DNA of 64,000 bases from Bacteroidota bacterium (GTDB taxonomy: Bacteria; Bacteroidota; Bacteroidia; Chitinophagales; Chitinophagaceae). The notes below the pieces were generated by a model, which saw only the letters and a list, made by a program, of their open reading frames with translations, was not told the DNA's origin and did not search any database. Below, one piece after another: positions 8,518-16,648 of this stretch; position 1 is the stretch's first letter; each line of letters opens with the position of its first letter. The stretch spans positions 1 through 64,000 of the forward strand of contig JAEZDA010000091.1 in assembly GCA_023433345.1 (NCBI GenBank). Reading direction: 5' to 3'. Made by a program: the position numbers and the translations under genes.

Positions 8518-9297
8518 TCAGGGGAAATTAAGGGTTAGGCCATCGTAGGCGATCGCGCGGTTTTCGGGGAAGGTCGGTTCAACAACTGCATGCAACCCAA
8601 GCTGGTGGCTGATATGGGTAAAATAACATTGGGGCACCTTCAATTCATCGGCCAGTGCCAGGGCTTCTTCAACATTAAAGTGAGAAATATGTTTTTTATG
8701 CCTGAGTGCATTCAGAACAAGCGTTTGTGATCCGATGATCTTAGCTTTCTCTTCATCATCTATCCGGTTGGCATCCGTGATATAAGTAAAGGAGCCGAAG
8801 CGAAAACCCATCACTGGCATGTTCAAATGCCAAACGCGTATAGGCGTAACCGGTATGTCGCCCACCATGAACGGCGTTTCATCCATATATACAAGTTGCA
8901 CGTCTGGAACGCCCGGGTATTTCCTTTCTGCAAACACATACGAAAACTCCCTGCGAAGAGCCTCCTGGTCGGGAGGTGTTGCATAAACCTTCATGGCCTG
9001 TTGCTGAAAATAACAGAACGCTTTTACATCGTCGAGTCCTGCAATATGATCCTTATGATGATGAGTGATAAGCACAGCATCAAGTTTCTGCACTTTTTCA
9101 CGTAACATTTGCGTGCGAAAATCGGGGGTGGTATCAACAACGATGGTGGTGGTGGCACTTTCTATCAGAATGCTGCTTCGAAGCCTGTTATCTTTTTCGT
9201 CAGTTGAAGAGCATACCTCGCAATTACACGCGATCATCGGAATGCCGCTGCTGGTGCCCGTTCCCAAAAATGTTACTTTAAGCGGCGGACAATGCAT
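8518..9297 (-). CDS. MBL-fold metal-dependent hydrolase, PhnP-like
   Basis: Cytosolic metallo-beta-lactamase-fold phosphodiesterase family protein of 259 residues. Seen: the N-terminal LGTGTSSGIPMIACNCEVC segment typical of the PhnP branch, with its Cys pair; the metal motif ITHHHKDHIAGLDD (HxHxDH type) near residue 78; a later Asp in TYITDANR; and C-terminal THISHQLG. PhnP proper hydrolyses cyclic phosphates in phosphonate degradation, but no phn genes are near, so the substrate is unknown. It starts 4 bp after the stop of the 89-residue gene upstream, so the two are probably co-translated. Confidence 0.88.
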   Translation of the reverse strand: MHCPPLKVTFLGTGTSSGIPMIACNCEVCSSTDEKDNRLRSSILIESATTTIVVDTTPDFRTQMLREKVQKLDAVLITHHHKDHIAGLDDVKAFCYFQQQAMKVYATPPDQEALRREFSYVFAERKYPGVPDVQLVYMDETPFMVGDIPVTPIRVWHLNMPVMGFRFGSFTYITDANRIDDEEKAKIIGSQTLVLNALRHKKHISHFNVEEALALADELKVPQCYFTHISHQLGLHAVVEPTFPENRAIAYDGLTLNFP

Positions 9298-9301
9298 GAG
9301 G

Positions 9302-9571
9302 CTATTTATTTACGCCCGCGTGCATGATTTCATCATACAACTTCTGACTTTCATGCGTAAGTGAATCAAAATGGATATCGAGTTGAGGCATTAAGTCGAT
9401 CAATGTATTGATACGGCCTTCCAGCTGGAAGAATTTATTAAGAACAACTACTTTCTTCTCCTGTAAAATACAGTAACCACTCTGAAAAGTACCTCGCTCA
9501 TATCTTATGATGTAGCCGGACTCCTCAATGATCTTTTCAATTTTATCCAAAACCGACTGTGTGATTTTCAT
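9302..9571 (-). CDS. Small conserved hypothetical protein
   Basis: An 89-residue cytosolic protein of unknown function, first gene of a two-gene unit with the PhnP-like hydrolase. It has an N-terminal helix (ITQSVLDKIEKIIEESGY), a beta-strand core (IRYERGTFQSGYCILQEKKVVVLNKF) and a C-terminal helical segment. I do not know a named family for it, though its pairing with an MBL hydrolase and its strong ribosome binding site support a real gene. Confidence 0.75.
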   Translation of the reverse strand: MKITQSVLDKIEKIIEESGYIIRYERGTFQSGYCILQEKKVVVLNKFFQLEGRINTLIDLMPQLDIHFDSLTHESQKLYDEIMHAGVNK

Positions 9572-9576
9572 ACTTT

Positions 9577-9582
9577 CCTCCT
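9577..9582 (-). promoter_or_regulatory. Strong Shine-Dalgarno AGGAGG
   Basis: On the minus strand AGGAGG lies 5 bases before the ATG at 9571. A perfect Shine-Dalgarno sequence is rare in this window, where most genes show none, so it marks this start well. Confidence 0.75.
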
Positions 9583-9655
9583 TTATTCAACCTGCAACTT
9601 GTTGTTATTCGTTAACTATTCAAAAATGTTTTCTCCACAGAATGTGAAGTACTTT

Positions 9656-9690
9656 TCAATTGACGATTTACCAATTACGATTTACGAATT
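9656..9690. repeat. Heptad array, cgattta / ccaatta words
   Basis: Five 7-base units of the types caattga, cgattta, ccaatta and cgaatta in perfect register. They lie between the 89-residue gene and the 3' end of porX. Confidence 0.8.
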
Positions 9691-9707
9691 ATCCTCCTAA
9701 AATCCGG

Positions 9708-11264
9708 TCACTTATTACTCATCCTGATCACAGGGATGATCATTTCTTCAAGGCTCACACCGCCATGCTGAAATGTATTGCGATAGTAGTTCACAAAGTG
9801 ATTGTAGTTATTGGGATAACACAAAAAGATATCGCCCTTAGCAAATATGTAGCTGGAATTGACATTAGGCACCGGCAGCCCTGCTTCCTTGGGGTCGCGA
9901 AAAGCCAAAACATCCTTTGCCTCGTAATTCAGGTTCCGGCCATGTTTATACCGCAGGTTGGTGGTGGTTTGTTTATCACCGATAACCTTTGCCGGCGTTT
10001 TTACGCGGGTGCTGCCATGATCAGTTGCAACTATCAGGGTAAGATTTTTATCGGCGATCTTTTTCAGTCCCTGGTGCAGCGGACTGTGTTCAAACCAACT
10101 GTTCGTAATACTGCGATAACTCGTTTCATCTCCGGCGAGCTCTTTCAGCACTTCCATTTCTGTACGTGCATGAGAAAGCATATCAACAAAATTGTACACG
10201 ATCACATTGAAATCATTCTGAAGAAGGTTGTGCATGTTGTCAACCAGCTTTTGTCCATCATTGTGGTTTGTGATCTTTGTGAAAGAGAATTTCACATCCT
10301 GTTTGCCAAGTCGCTTCAACTGGGCTCGCAAAAATTCTTCCTCATGCAAATTCTTCCCTCCCTCTTCATCATCATTCTTCCATTGCTGGGGAAACTGCTT
10401 TTCAATATCAACAGGCAAAAGCCCCGCGAACAGAGCATTACGGGCATATTGAGTGGCCGTTGGAAGAATAGAGTAAAAAGTTTCTTCTTCATGTATGCGA
10501 AAACTTTCTGCGAAGATGGGTTGTATCGTTTTCCATTGATCAAGGCGAAGGTTATCGATCAGAACAAAGAACAAGGGCGTTCCTTTTTCCAGGTGAGGAA
10601 GCACTTTATATTTCAGCAAAGAGTTGCTCATTATCGGGCCATCAGTGCTTTTCGGCGCAACCCATGATGCATAGTTTTTGGAAATGAACTTGAAGAATTC
10701 AGTATTTGCCTCCTGCTTCTGCGTTTCAAATACTTCCTGCATTTCAGGGCTGTCACTCTTTCTCATCTCAAGCTCCCAAAACACAAGCTTTTTATAGATG
10801 TCCATCCATTCGTTATAATCAGGATTATTATTAAGCGCGGTGAAGAGCGTGCGGAATTCCTGCTGATAAGCTGCAGTGGTTTTCTCCGCCACCAGGCTTT
10901 TCTTATCGATCAGTTTTTTCAGGCTAAGCCAAACCTGGTTGGGGTTTACCGGCTTTATGAGATAATCGCTTATCTGGCTTCCGATAGCCTCGTTCATAAT
11001 ATTTTCAGCCTCATTCTTTGTTATCAGCACCACCGGAACATTGCTCCTCGCTTCCTTAATTTGCTGAAGGGCCTGCAGGCCGGTAATGCCCGGCATTGAT
11101 TCATCAAGTAACACAACGTCAACAAAATTGTCCTTCACAAATTCAACCGCATCAAAACCATTTGTACGCGTTTCCACCTCGTATCCCTTGTTCTCAAGAA
11201 ACATGATCTGCGAACCGAGGCTTTCAATTTCATCATCAACCCAAAGTATTTTCCCTGCGTTCAT
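9708..11264 (-). CDS. porX: PorX-type response regulator with PglZ domain
   Basis: Two-component regulator that controls T9SS gene expression together with PorY and a SigP-type sigma factor in Porphyromonas. Seen: an N-terminal receiver with the acidic pair near residues 10-11, phospho-acceptor Asp54 in VVLLDESMPG and the K of LIKPVNPNQ; a helical linker; and a C-terminal PglZ/alkaline-phosphatase-like domain (TPLFFVLIDNLRLDQW, ATDHGSTRVKTPAKV). The lack of a DNA-binding domain and the 518-aa length match PorX closely. In related proteins the PglZ domain hydrolyses oligonucleotides; here that is inferred. No porY is adjacent. Confidence 0.93.
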   Translation of the reverse strand: MNAGKILWVDDEIESLGSQIMFLENKGYEVETRTNGFDAVEFVKDNFVDVVLLDESMPGITGLQALQQIKEARSNVPVVLITKNEAENIMNEAIGSQISDYLIKPVNPNQVWLSLKKLIDKKSLVAEKTTAAYQQEFRTLFTALNNNPDYNEWMDIYKKLVFWELEMRKSDSPEMQEVFETQKQEANTEFFKFISKNYASWVAPKSTDGPIMSNSLLKYKVLPHLEKGTPLFFVLIDNLRLDQWKTIQPIFAESFRIHEEETFYSILPTATQYARNALFAGLLPVDIEKQFPQQWKNDDEEGGKNLHEEEFLRAQLKRLGKQDVKFSFTKITNHNDGQKLVDNMHNLLQNDFNVIVYNFVDMLSHARTEMEVLKELAGDETSYRSITNSWFEHSPLHQGLKKIADKNLTLIVATDHGSTRVKTPAKVIGDKQTTTNLRYKHGRNLNYEAKDVLAFRDPKEAGLPVPNVNSSYIFAKGDIFLCYPNNYNHFVNYYRNTFQHGGVSLEEMIIPVIRMSNK

Positions 11265-11360
11265 ATCTGTGCTTTTAATAATTAAATTTTTGCTGAGGCG
11301 TGTTCAGTAAATTTACAGGAAGCTGTTGATGCATTTTCATTTTTTTGTGTGGATGCGCAT

Positions 11361-11368
11361 TAGCTTTG
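11361..11368 (+). promoter_or_regulatory. Bacteroidota -7 box TAGCTTTG
   Basis: A perfect TAnnTTTG match 37 bases before the ATG of the HD hydrolase gene, giving a leader of about 34 nt. It is the likely promoter of the HD-lpx block. Confidence 0.55.
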
Positions 11369-11405
11369 CGGCTTTTGTAAAACCTTTAACATAAACCAGG
11401 CCTGT

Positions 11406-12590
11406 ATGCGTTTTCATAAGATCATTAATGACCCAGTATATGGATTTATCACCATTGATGATGAATTGATAAATGACATAATCGCTCATCCGTTCTACCA
11501 GCGTCTTCGTCGCATACACCAAATGGCCATGGCTCATCTTGTTTATCCCGGAGCAGTTCATACAAGATTACACCATTCGCTCGGAGCATATCACCTGATG
11601 CGTTGCGCTTTATCAGAATTAAAAGGCAAGGGCGTAGACATTACTGCCGAGGAAGAACAAGCCGCAAAGATCGCCATCCTCCTTCATGACATTGGCCACG
11701 GGCCTTTCTCTCATGCACTGGAACATGTGATGGCAGAAGGGATGGATCATGAGCAGATATCCGTTGTTCTCATGGAAGAACTCAACAAACGGTTCAATGG
11801 AAAATTGCAGATGGCCATTGATATTTTTAAGAACACCTATCCAAAAAAATTTCTTCACCAGTTAGTAAGTGGTCAGTTGGATGTGGATAGAATGGATTAT
11901 TTAACGCGTGACAGTTTTTTCACAGGAGTGAATGAAGGCGCTATCGGGTACGATCGCATTCTTAAAATGCTCACCGTGCATAATGGAGAATTGATGGTTG
12001 AGGAGAAAGGTATCTATTCGATTGAAAAATTTCTTGTGGCCCGAAGACTGATGTACTGGCAGGTTTATTTACACAAAACCGTTTTGAGTGCAGAGCAAAT
12101 GCTGCAGAGAATTGTAAAACGTGCACGCCTTTTAAGGGCGGAATGCGATGAGCCGCTTCACAGTTTTATTAACAACAGCGAAAAAAGCATCGAAAAGTTT
12201 TGCAACATGGATGATACTGATCTGATGATGGCGATAAAAAAATGGAGACAACATCCCGACAAAGTACTGAGAATTTTATGCGAGGGAATCATTGATAGAA
12301 AACTGCTGAAAGTGAAATATTTCGGAGAGCCTTTGGATGAACAATTAATAGAAAAAAGAAGAACAGAGGTTCAGGGAAAATATGATCTCACCGCCGAAGA
12401 AGTTTCCTGGCTGGTATTCACCGGGGAAGCAACGAGCAAAACATACGACTTTGAAGGTGAGCAGATACACATCCTGTTCAAAGATGGAACTGTTAAATAC
12501 ATTTCGGAGGTAGACAATGCCCTTATAAACGAAAACCTCCAAAACAAGATTAAAAAATATTACATTTGTTCACTTAACTTAAATAATTAA
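11406..12590 (+). CDS. HD-domain phosphohydrolase (dNTPase/SAMHD1-like)
   Basis: A 394-residue cytosolic HD superfamily hydrolase. Metal-binding motifs are visible: H in TRLHHSLGAYHLM (about residue 57), HD in ILLHDIGHGPFSHALEH (about 98-99), and the later D of GQLDVDRMDYLTRD, in the spacing of dGTPase/SAMHD1-like enzymes. The substrate is not established; a nucleotide or a regulatory phosphate compound are both possible. The ATG of lpxD lies 18 bp downstream, an arrangement seen in many Bacteroidota, which suggests co-expression with lipid A genes. Confidence 0.88.
   Translation: MRFHKIINDPVYGFITIDDELINDIIAHPFYQRLRRIHQMAMAHLVYPGAVHTRLHHSLGAYHLMRCALSELKGKGVDITAEEEQAAKIAILLHDIGHGPFSHALEHVMAEGMDHEQISVVLMEELNKRFNGKLQMAIDIFKNTYPKKFLHQLVSGQLDVDRMDYLTRDSFFTGVNEGAIGYDRILKMLTVHNGELMVEEKGIYSIEKFLVARRLMYWQVYLHKTVLSAEQMLQRIVKRARLLRAECDEPLHSFINNSEKSIEKFCNMDDTDLMMAIKKWRQHPDKVLRILCEGIIDRKLLKVKYFGEPLDEQLIEKRRTEVQGKYDLTAEEVSWLVFTGEATSKTYDFEGEQIHILFKDGTVKYISEVDNALINENLQNKIKKYYICSLNLNN
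12561..12568 (+). promoter_or_regulatory. Possible internal -7 box TACATTTG
   Basis: A perfect TAnnTTTG inside the last codons of the HD gene, 40 bases before the lpxD ATG. It could be a second promoter for lpxD; being within coding sequence, chance is possible. Confidence 0.35.
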
Positions 12591-12608
12591 TAGTAGTTTT
12601 TCCAAAAA

Positions 12609-13655
12609 ATGCAATTTACAGCAGCGCAGATAGCAGCCCTCATCAAAGGGAAAGTGGAAGGTGAGGAAGGGGCGACTGTATCTTCATTTGGAAAAATCGA
12701 AGAGGCAGGCGAAGGACAGCTTGCGTTTCTTGCCAACCCGAAGTATGAAGATTATCTCTACACCACGAATGCTTCGATCATTATCATTAACGAAACTCTT
12801 GAACTTGAAAAGCCTTTAAAGGCAACCCTCATCAGGGTTAAGGATCCGTACAGCGCTTTTGCCACCTTACTGGATCAATACCAGCAAATGAAAACCCAGG
12901 CCCTTGCGGGTGTGCAGGAGCCAAGTTATATTCATGCCACTGCAAAAATGGGTAACAACGTTTTCATCGGGGCCTTTGTTTACCTCGGTGAAAATGTGAT
13001 ATTGGGAGACGGTGTAAAAATATTTCCGAACAGTTATATAGGGGCAAACGTTGTTGTTGGTGAGAATACGATCATCCATCCCGGCGTAAAAATTTATCAC
13101 GATTGTATCATTGGAAGAAATGTAAAGATCCATGCTGGAGTGGTGATCGGCAGCGATGGTTTTGGTTTCGCCCCGCAGGCCGATGGCTCATTTTTTAAGG
13201 TTCCGCAAATTGGAAACGTGATAATAGAAGACAATGTTGAGATAGGCGCCAATGCCACCATTGATCGCGCCACCATGGGTTCAACAATTATCAAGGCAGG
13301 GGTAAAAATTGATAATCTTGTTCAGGTTGCCCATAACGTTGAAGTTGGTCATAACACTGTCATTGCAGCGCAGGCAGGCGTGAGCGGAAGTACCAAGATC
13401 GGTAAAAACGTGATGATCGGGGGCCAGGCAGGTATTGTCGGGCACATCCAGATCGCTGACGGCACAAAGATCAATGCGCAAAGCGGCGTAAGTAAATCGA
13501 TAAAATCACCTAATACGGCTGTAACAGGTTCGCCGGCATTTGAATACACCAGTGCTTTGCGCAGCCAGGCCGTTAACCGGAACCTGCCCGAACTCGAAAA
13601 GAGATTATCGGAACTGGAACACATCATCAAATCTCTTCGCCAGAGCGCCGAATAA
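12609..13655 (+). CDS. lpxD: UDP-3-O-acylglucosamine N-acyltransferase
   Basis: Third step of lipid A synthesis: transfers a second 3-hydroxyacyl chain from ACP to the 2-amino group of UDP-3-O-acyl-glucosamine, in the cytoplasm. Seen: the N-terminal uridine-binding domain (QLAFLANPKYEDYLYTT), then a left-handed beta-helix made of hexapeptide repeats from about residue 105, with GSDGFGFAP and the catalytic-type His in VQVAHNVEVGHNT near residue 240, then a C-terminal helix. Length 348 aa is normal. It is followed by lpxC-fabZ and lpxA. Confidence 0.96.
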   Translation: MQFTAAQIAALIKGKVEGEEGATVSSFGKIEEAGEGQLAFLANPKYEDYLYTTNASIIIINETLELEKPLKATLIRVKDPYSAFATLLDQYQQMKTQALAGVQEPSYIHATAKMGNNVFIGAFVYLGENVILGDGVKIFPNSYIGANVVVGENTIIHPGVKIYHDCIIGRNVKIHAGVVIGSDGFGFAPQADGSFFKVPQIGNVIIEDNVEIGANATIDRATMGSTIIKAGVKIDNLVQVAHNVEVGHNTVIAAQAGVSGSTKIGKNVMIGGQAGIVGHIQIADGTKINAQSGVSKSIKSPNTAVTGSPAFEYTSALRSQAVNRNLPELEKRLSELEHIIKSLRQSAE

Positions 13656-13673
13656 GGCAGCTCATCTTAGCCC

Positions 13674-13701
13674 TTGTAATACAATAGTTTTCCTATTTTT
13701 G
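13674..13701 (+). promoter_or_regulatory. Promoter of lpxC-fabZ
   Basis: TTG at 13674-13676, a 17-base spacer and the -7 box TATTTTTG at 13694-13701. Transcription is predicted to begin about 4 bases later, at 13705, only 2 bases before the ATG. So lpxC-fabZ probably has its own near-leaderless mRNA besides read-through from lpxD. Confidence 0.7.
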
Positions 13702-13706
13702 CCGCT

Positions 13707-15125
13707 ATGGAATTAATCCGCGGAAACGAGGTGGAATATCAGCATACCCTTAAGTCGGAAATCAATATTTCAGGCGCCGGAATTCACACCGGGCGATCAG
13801 TTTCCATGAACCTGAAGCCTGCCAACCCCAATTACGGTATTTACTTCCAACGCGTAGATCTTCCAGACCAACCGCTCATTAAGGCTGATGTAGACAATGT
13901 GGTGGAAACCAACCGCAGCACTACTATAGGTATAAAGGATGCCAGGGTGAGCACTATTGAACACCTGATGGCAGCCCTGGTAGGCATGAGGATAGATAAT
14001 GTTCTTATCGAAATAAATGGCGAAGAGGTGCCCATTCTGGACGGCAGCTCCCAACCCTTCGTTGATGCAATTAAAAAAGCAGGTGTTGAAAAACAGGAGG
14101 AGCCGAAAATTTACTATCCCATCCAGGAAAATATAGTTTTTGTAGATGAAGAGAAAGATGTTGAGATGGTGGCGCTTCCTTATGATGGCTACCGCATCAA
14201 TACACTGATAGACTTCAATTCTCCCGTACTTGGAACCCAGCACGCCGGGCTGAATAACATGAACGATTTCGGGGAGAATATCGCATCAAGCCGCACATTT
14301 TGCTTCTTTCACGAACTGGAACTGTTGCTGGAACATAACCTCATTAAAGGCGGCGATATCAATAATGCAATTGTGGTGGTTGATAAGCCGGTAACTGATG
14401 AACAGGTTGAAAGAATATCAAAAGTGTTTCACAAAACAGATGTGCAGGTTAGTGAAGAAGGAATTCTGAACAATCTTGAACTGCGTTATCCTAACGAACC
14501 TGCCCGGCATAAGTTGCTTGACGTTGTTGGAGATCTTGCTCTTGTAGGGCTTCCATTCCGCGGGCACATTATTGCAAATCGCCCCGGACACTCCTCAAAT
14601 GTAAAGTTTGCCAAAAAGATAAAGGATCATATCAAAAAGGTGAAGGCTACTATGGATGTACCTAAGTACGATGCCACCCAGCCTCCCTTACTTGATATTC
14701 ACGCCATAGAAAAAACGCTTCCACATCGTTTTCCATTTTTGCTGGTAGATAAGGTGATGGAGCTTACGGACAAGTATGTGATCGCTATAAAGAATGTTAC
14801 CTACAATGAACCGTTCTTCCAGGGTCACTTTCCCGGCAACTGCGTGATGCCCGGAGTTTTGCAAATAGAGGCTCTTGCCCAGGCCGGAGGCTTTCTTGCA
14901 ATTCCCCGAGACACGGAAGATCAATATGATACATACTTTCTTAAAATAGAAAGCTGTAAATTCAAACAAAAAGTAGTGCCCGGCGATACGCTTATCCTCA
15001 AAATGGAACTCTTACAACCCATAAGGCGTGGGATTTGTGAAATGAAAGGAACTATTTATATTGGAGAAAAGCTGGTTACCGAAGCCGTGTTGGTGGCCCA
15101 AATTGTAAAAAGACCCAAAGAGTAA
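13707..15125 (+). CDS. lpxC-fabZ: LpxC deacetylase - FabZ dehydratase fusion
   Basis: Bifunctional cytosolic enzyme. Residues 1 to about 310 are the zinc-dependent UDP-3-O-acyl-GlcNAc deacetylase, the committed lipid A step: metal His in STIEHLMAAL (about residue 86), HKLLDVVGDLALVG with the His and Asp ligands, and HxxxxSN-like GHSSNVKFAKK. Residues about 325 to 472 are 3-hydroxyacyl-ACP dehydratase: active-site His in LPHRFPFLLVDKV and Glu in GVLQIEALAQAGG. The fusion is known across Bacteroidota and links the lipid A and fatty acid pathways. lpxA starts 3 bp later. Confidence 0.97.
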   Translation: MELIRGNEVEYQHTLKSEINISGAGIHTGRSVSMNLKPANPNYGIYFQRVDLPDQPLIKADVDNVVETNRSTTIGIKDARVSTIEHLMAALVGMRIDNVLIEINGEEVPILDGSSQPFVDAIKKAGVEKQEEPKIYYPIQENIVFVDEEKDVEMVALPYDGYRINTLIDFNSPVLGTQHAGLNNMNDFGENIASSRTFCFFHELELLLEHNLIKGGDINNAIVVVDKPVTDEQVERISKVFHKTDVQVSEEGILNNLELRYPNEPARHKLLDVVGDLALVGLPFRGHIIANRPGHSSNVKFAKKIKDHIKKVKATMDVPKYDATQPPLLDIHAIEKTLPHRFPFLLVDKVMELTDKYVIAIKNVTYNEPFFQGHFPGNCVMPGVLQIEALAQAGGFLAIPRDTEDQYDTYFLKIESCKFKQKVVPGDTLILKMELLQPIRRGICEMKGTIYIGEKLVTEAVLVAQIVKRPKE

Positions 15126-15128
15126 GCA

Positions 15129-15926
15129 ATGATAAGTTCCCAAGCCTATATACACCCGGGCGCAGTCATCGGTAAAAATGTTCGCATAGATCCCTTTGCG
15201 GCCATACACGCTGATGTTAGCATTGGGGACGATACCCACATTATGAGTAATGTGGTGATAATGGAAGGCACCACGATAGGAAAATCCTGTTTGGTTTTTC
15301 CCGGAGCTGTTATAGGTGCCATTCCGCAAGACCTGAAATTTATCGGCGAAAAAACCACGGTGGAAATCGGTGACAACACTACGATCCGCGAATTTGTTAC
15401 AATTAACCGGGGTACCCAGGATAAATGGAAAACGGTGGTTGGAAACGATTGCCTCCTGATGGCCTATGCGCACGTTGCGCATGATTGCGTTCTTGGCGAT
15501 CATGTTATTCTTGCCAACTCGGTACAGCTCGCAGGTCATGTTGAAATTGGCGACTACGCAATTTTAGGCGGGATGGCCGGAGCGCCCCAGTTTACAAGGA
15601 TCGGGGCCCATACCTATATTGCTGGGCATACCGTTATTAGAAAAGATGTGCCTCCATTTATAAAAGCAGGCAGAACGCCATTGAGCTATGTTGGCGTTAA
15701 TTCGGTGGGAATGCAGCGAAGAGGTTTTGGCTCTCAAACGATCAATGAAATACTGGAGATTTATCGCAACATTTACAACAGGAAACTCAATATCACGCAG
15801 GCACTTGAATACATAGAAGGAAACCTGCCCGCCACAAAGGAAAAGCAAGAAATAGTTTCCTTCATTCGCGATAGCAAAAAAGGAATTATAAAGGTTTACA
15901 ACAAAGACGAGGCTAATGAGGATTAG
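15129..15926 (+). CDS. lpxA: UDP-GlcNAc 3-O-acyltransferase
   Basis: First step of lipid A synthesis: moves a 3-hydroxyacyl chain from ACP to the 3-OH of UDP-GlcNAc. Seen: hexapeptide repeats of the left-handed beta-helix from residue 3 on (IHPGAVIGKNVRIDPFAAI), the catalytic His segment LMAYAHVAHDCVLGDH, and GGMAGAPQFTRIG, followed by a helical C-terminal domain. Length 265 aa is typical. The gene begins 3 bp after lpxC-fabZ and overlaps the ABC gene by 11 bp, so the three are translationally coupled. Confidence 0.97.
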   Translation: MISSQAYIHPGAVIGKNVRIDPFAAIHADVSIGDDTHIMSNVVIMEGTTIGKSCLVFPGAVIGAIPQDLKFIGEKTTVEIGDNTTIREFVTINRGTQDKWKTVVGNDCLLMAYAHVAHDCVLGDHVILANSVQLAGHVEIGDYAILGGMAGAPQFTRIGAHTYIAGHTVIRKDVPPFIKAGRTPLSYVGVNSVGMQRRGFGSQTINEILEIYRNIYNRKLNITQALEYIEGNLPATKEKQEIVSFIRDSKKGIIKVYNKDEANED

Positions 15927-16527
15927 TTTGCACGATGCAGGCAAACGTTTCAATCGTGAATGGATCTTCCGTCATTTTACTTTCGAATTTCACCCACAAG
16001 GCACTTATGCCATCACCGGACCAAACGGTTCCGGGAAGTCTACACTTTTGCAGGTTGTAGCAGGCTGCACACAGCATAGTGAAGGAGAGATAACTTACTC
16101 TTCAACTACAAAAGGCGGAATAATTGATTCGCCATATAAATACCTTTCTCTGGCGGCACCATACCTGGAGCTCGTGGAAGAGATGACTGCAACCGAGTTT
16201 TTAAAAATGCACTTTAAGTTTAAATCCGCCACTGATTCAATTGAAATTATTCTTCGTAAAACAGGATTGGAAAAATCTGCGCATAAGCAGATCCGGTATT
16301 TCAGCAGCGGCATGAAGCAACGTTTGAAACTCGGTCAGGCGTTTTTCAGCGCCACACCGGTATTGTTACTTGATGAACCAACAACAAACCTTGACGCGGA
16401 AGGTATTGAATTGTATAGCGATCTTATCAACAGCTATTCAGCTAACAGGCTTATAATTGTAAGTAGCAATGAACCCGGAGAATACAGGTTTTGTGAGAAC
16501 GTGATCAGGATCGGGGATTATAAATGA
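15916..16527 (+). CDS. ABC transporter ATP-binding protein
   Basis: A 203-residue stand-alone ATPase subunit. Seen: Walker A GPNGSGKSTLLQ (about residue 36), signature YFSSGMKQRLKLG (about 133), Walker B VLLLDEPTTNLD (about 152) and the H-loop region replaced by SSNEPGEYRFC, which lacks the usual switch His. It overlaps the end of lpxA, so it is the last gene of the lipid A block. A role in lipid or envelope transport is plausible but inferred; no permease is adjacent. Confidence 0.85.
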   Translation: MRISLHDAGKRFNREWIFRHFTFEFHPQGTYAITGPNGSGKSTLLQVVAGCTQHSEGEITYSSTTKGGIIDSPYKYLSLAAPYLELVEEMTATEFLKMHFKFKSATDSIEIILRKTGLEKSAHKQIRYFSSGMKQRLKLGQAFFSATPVLLLDEPTTNLDAEGIELYSDLINSYSANRLIIVSSNEPGEYRFCENVIRIGDYK

Positions 16528-16644
16528 TTTGGATATTCGGCGATTTGATGATTTGAAAATTGTTGTTCGAAGTCATCAAACTCTATATACCAGGAACTCC
16601 GCAACTCACATCATCAAATTACCACATCACCAAATTATCAAATC
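16526..16644. repeat. Paired octad arrays in inverted orientation
   Basis: Two 8-base-period arrays fill the spacer between the ABC gene and ald. The left one (16526-16557) uses gatttgat / gatttgaa words. The right one (16609-16644) uses catcatca / aattacca words, the reverse complement family. Together they make a 14-base inverted repeat with one mismatch (16542-16555 against 16631-16644) around a 75-base loop. Confidence 0.8.
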
Positions 16645-16648
16645 GGTT

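Noticed and set aside
9660..10667. Long plus-strand frame (335 codons) opposite porX
   Set aside because: It is the antisense shadow of the PglZ domain of porX, which has all expected motifs on the minus strand.
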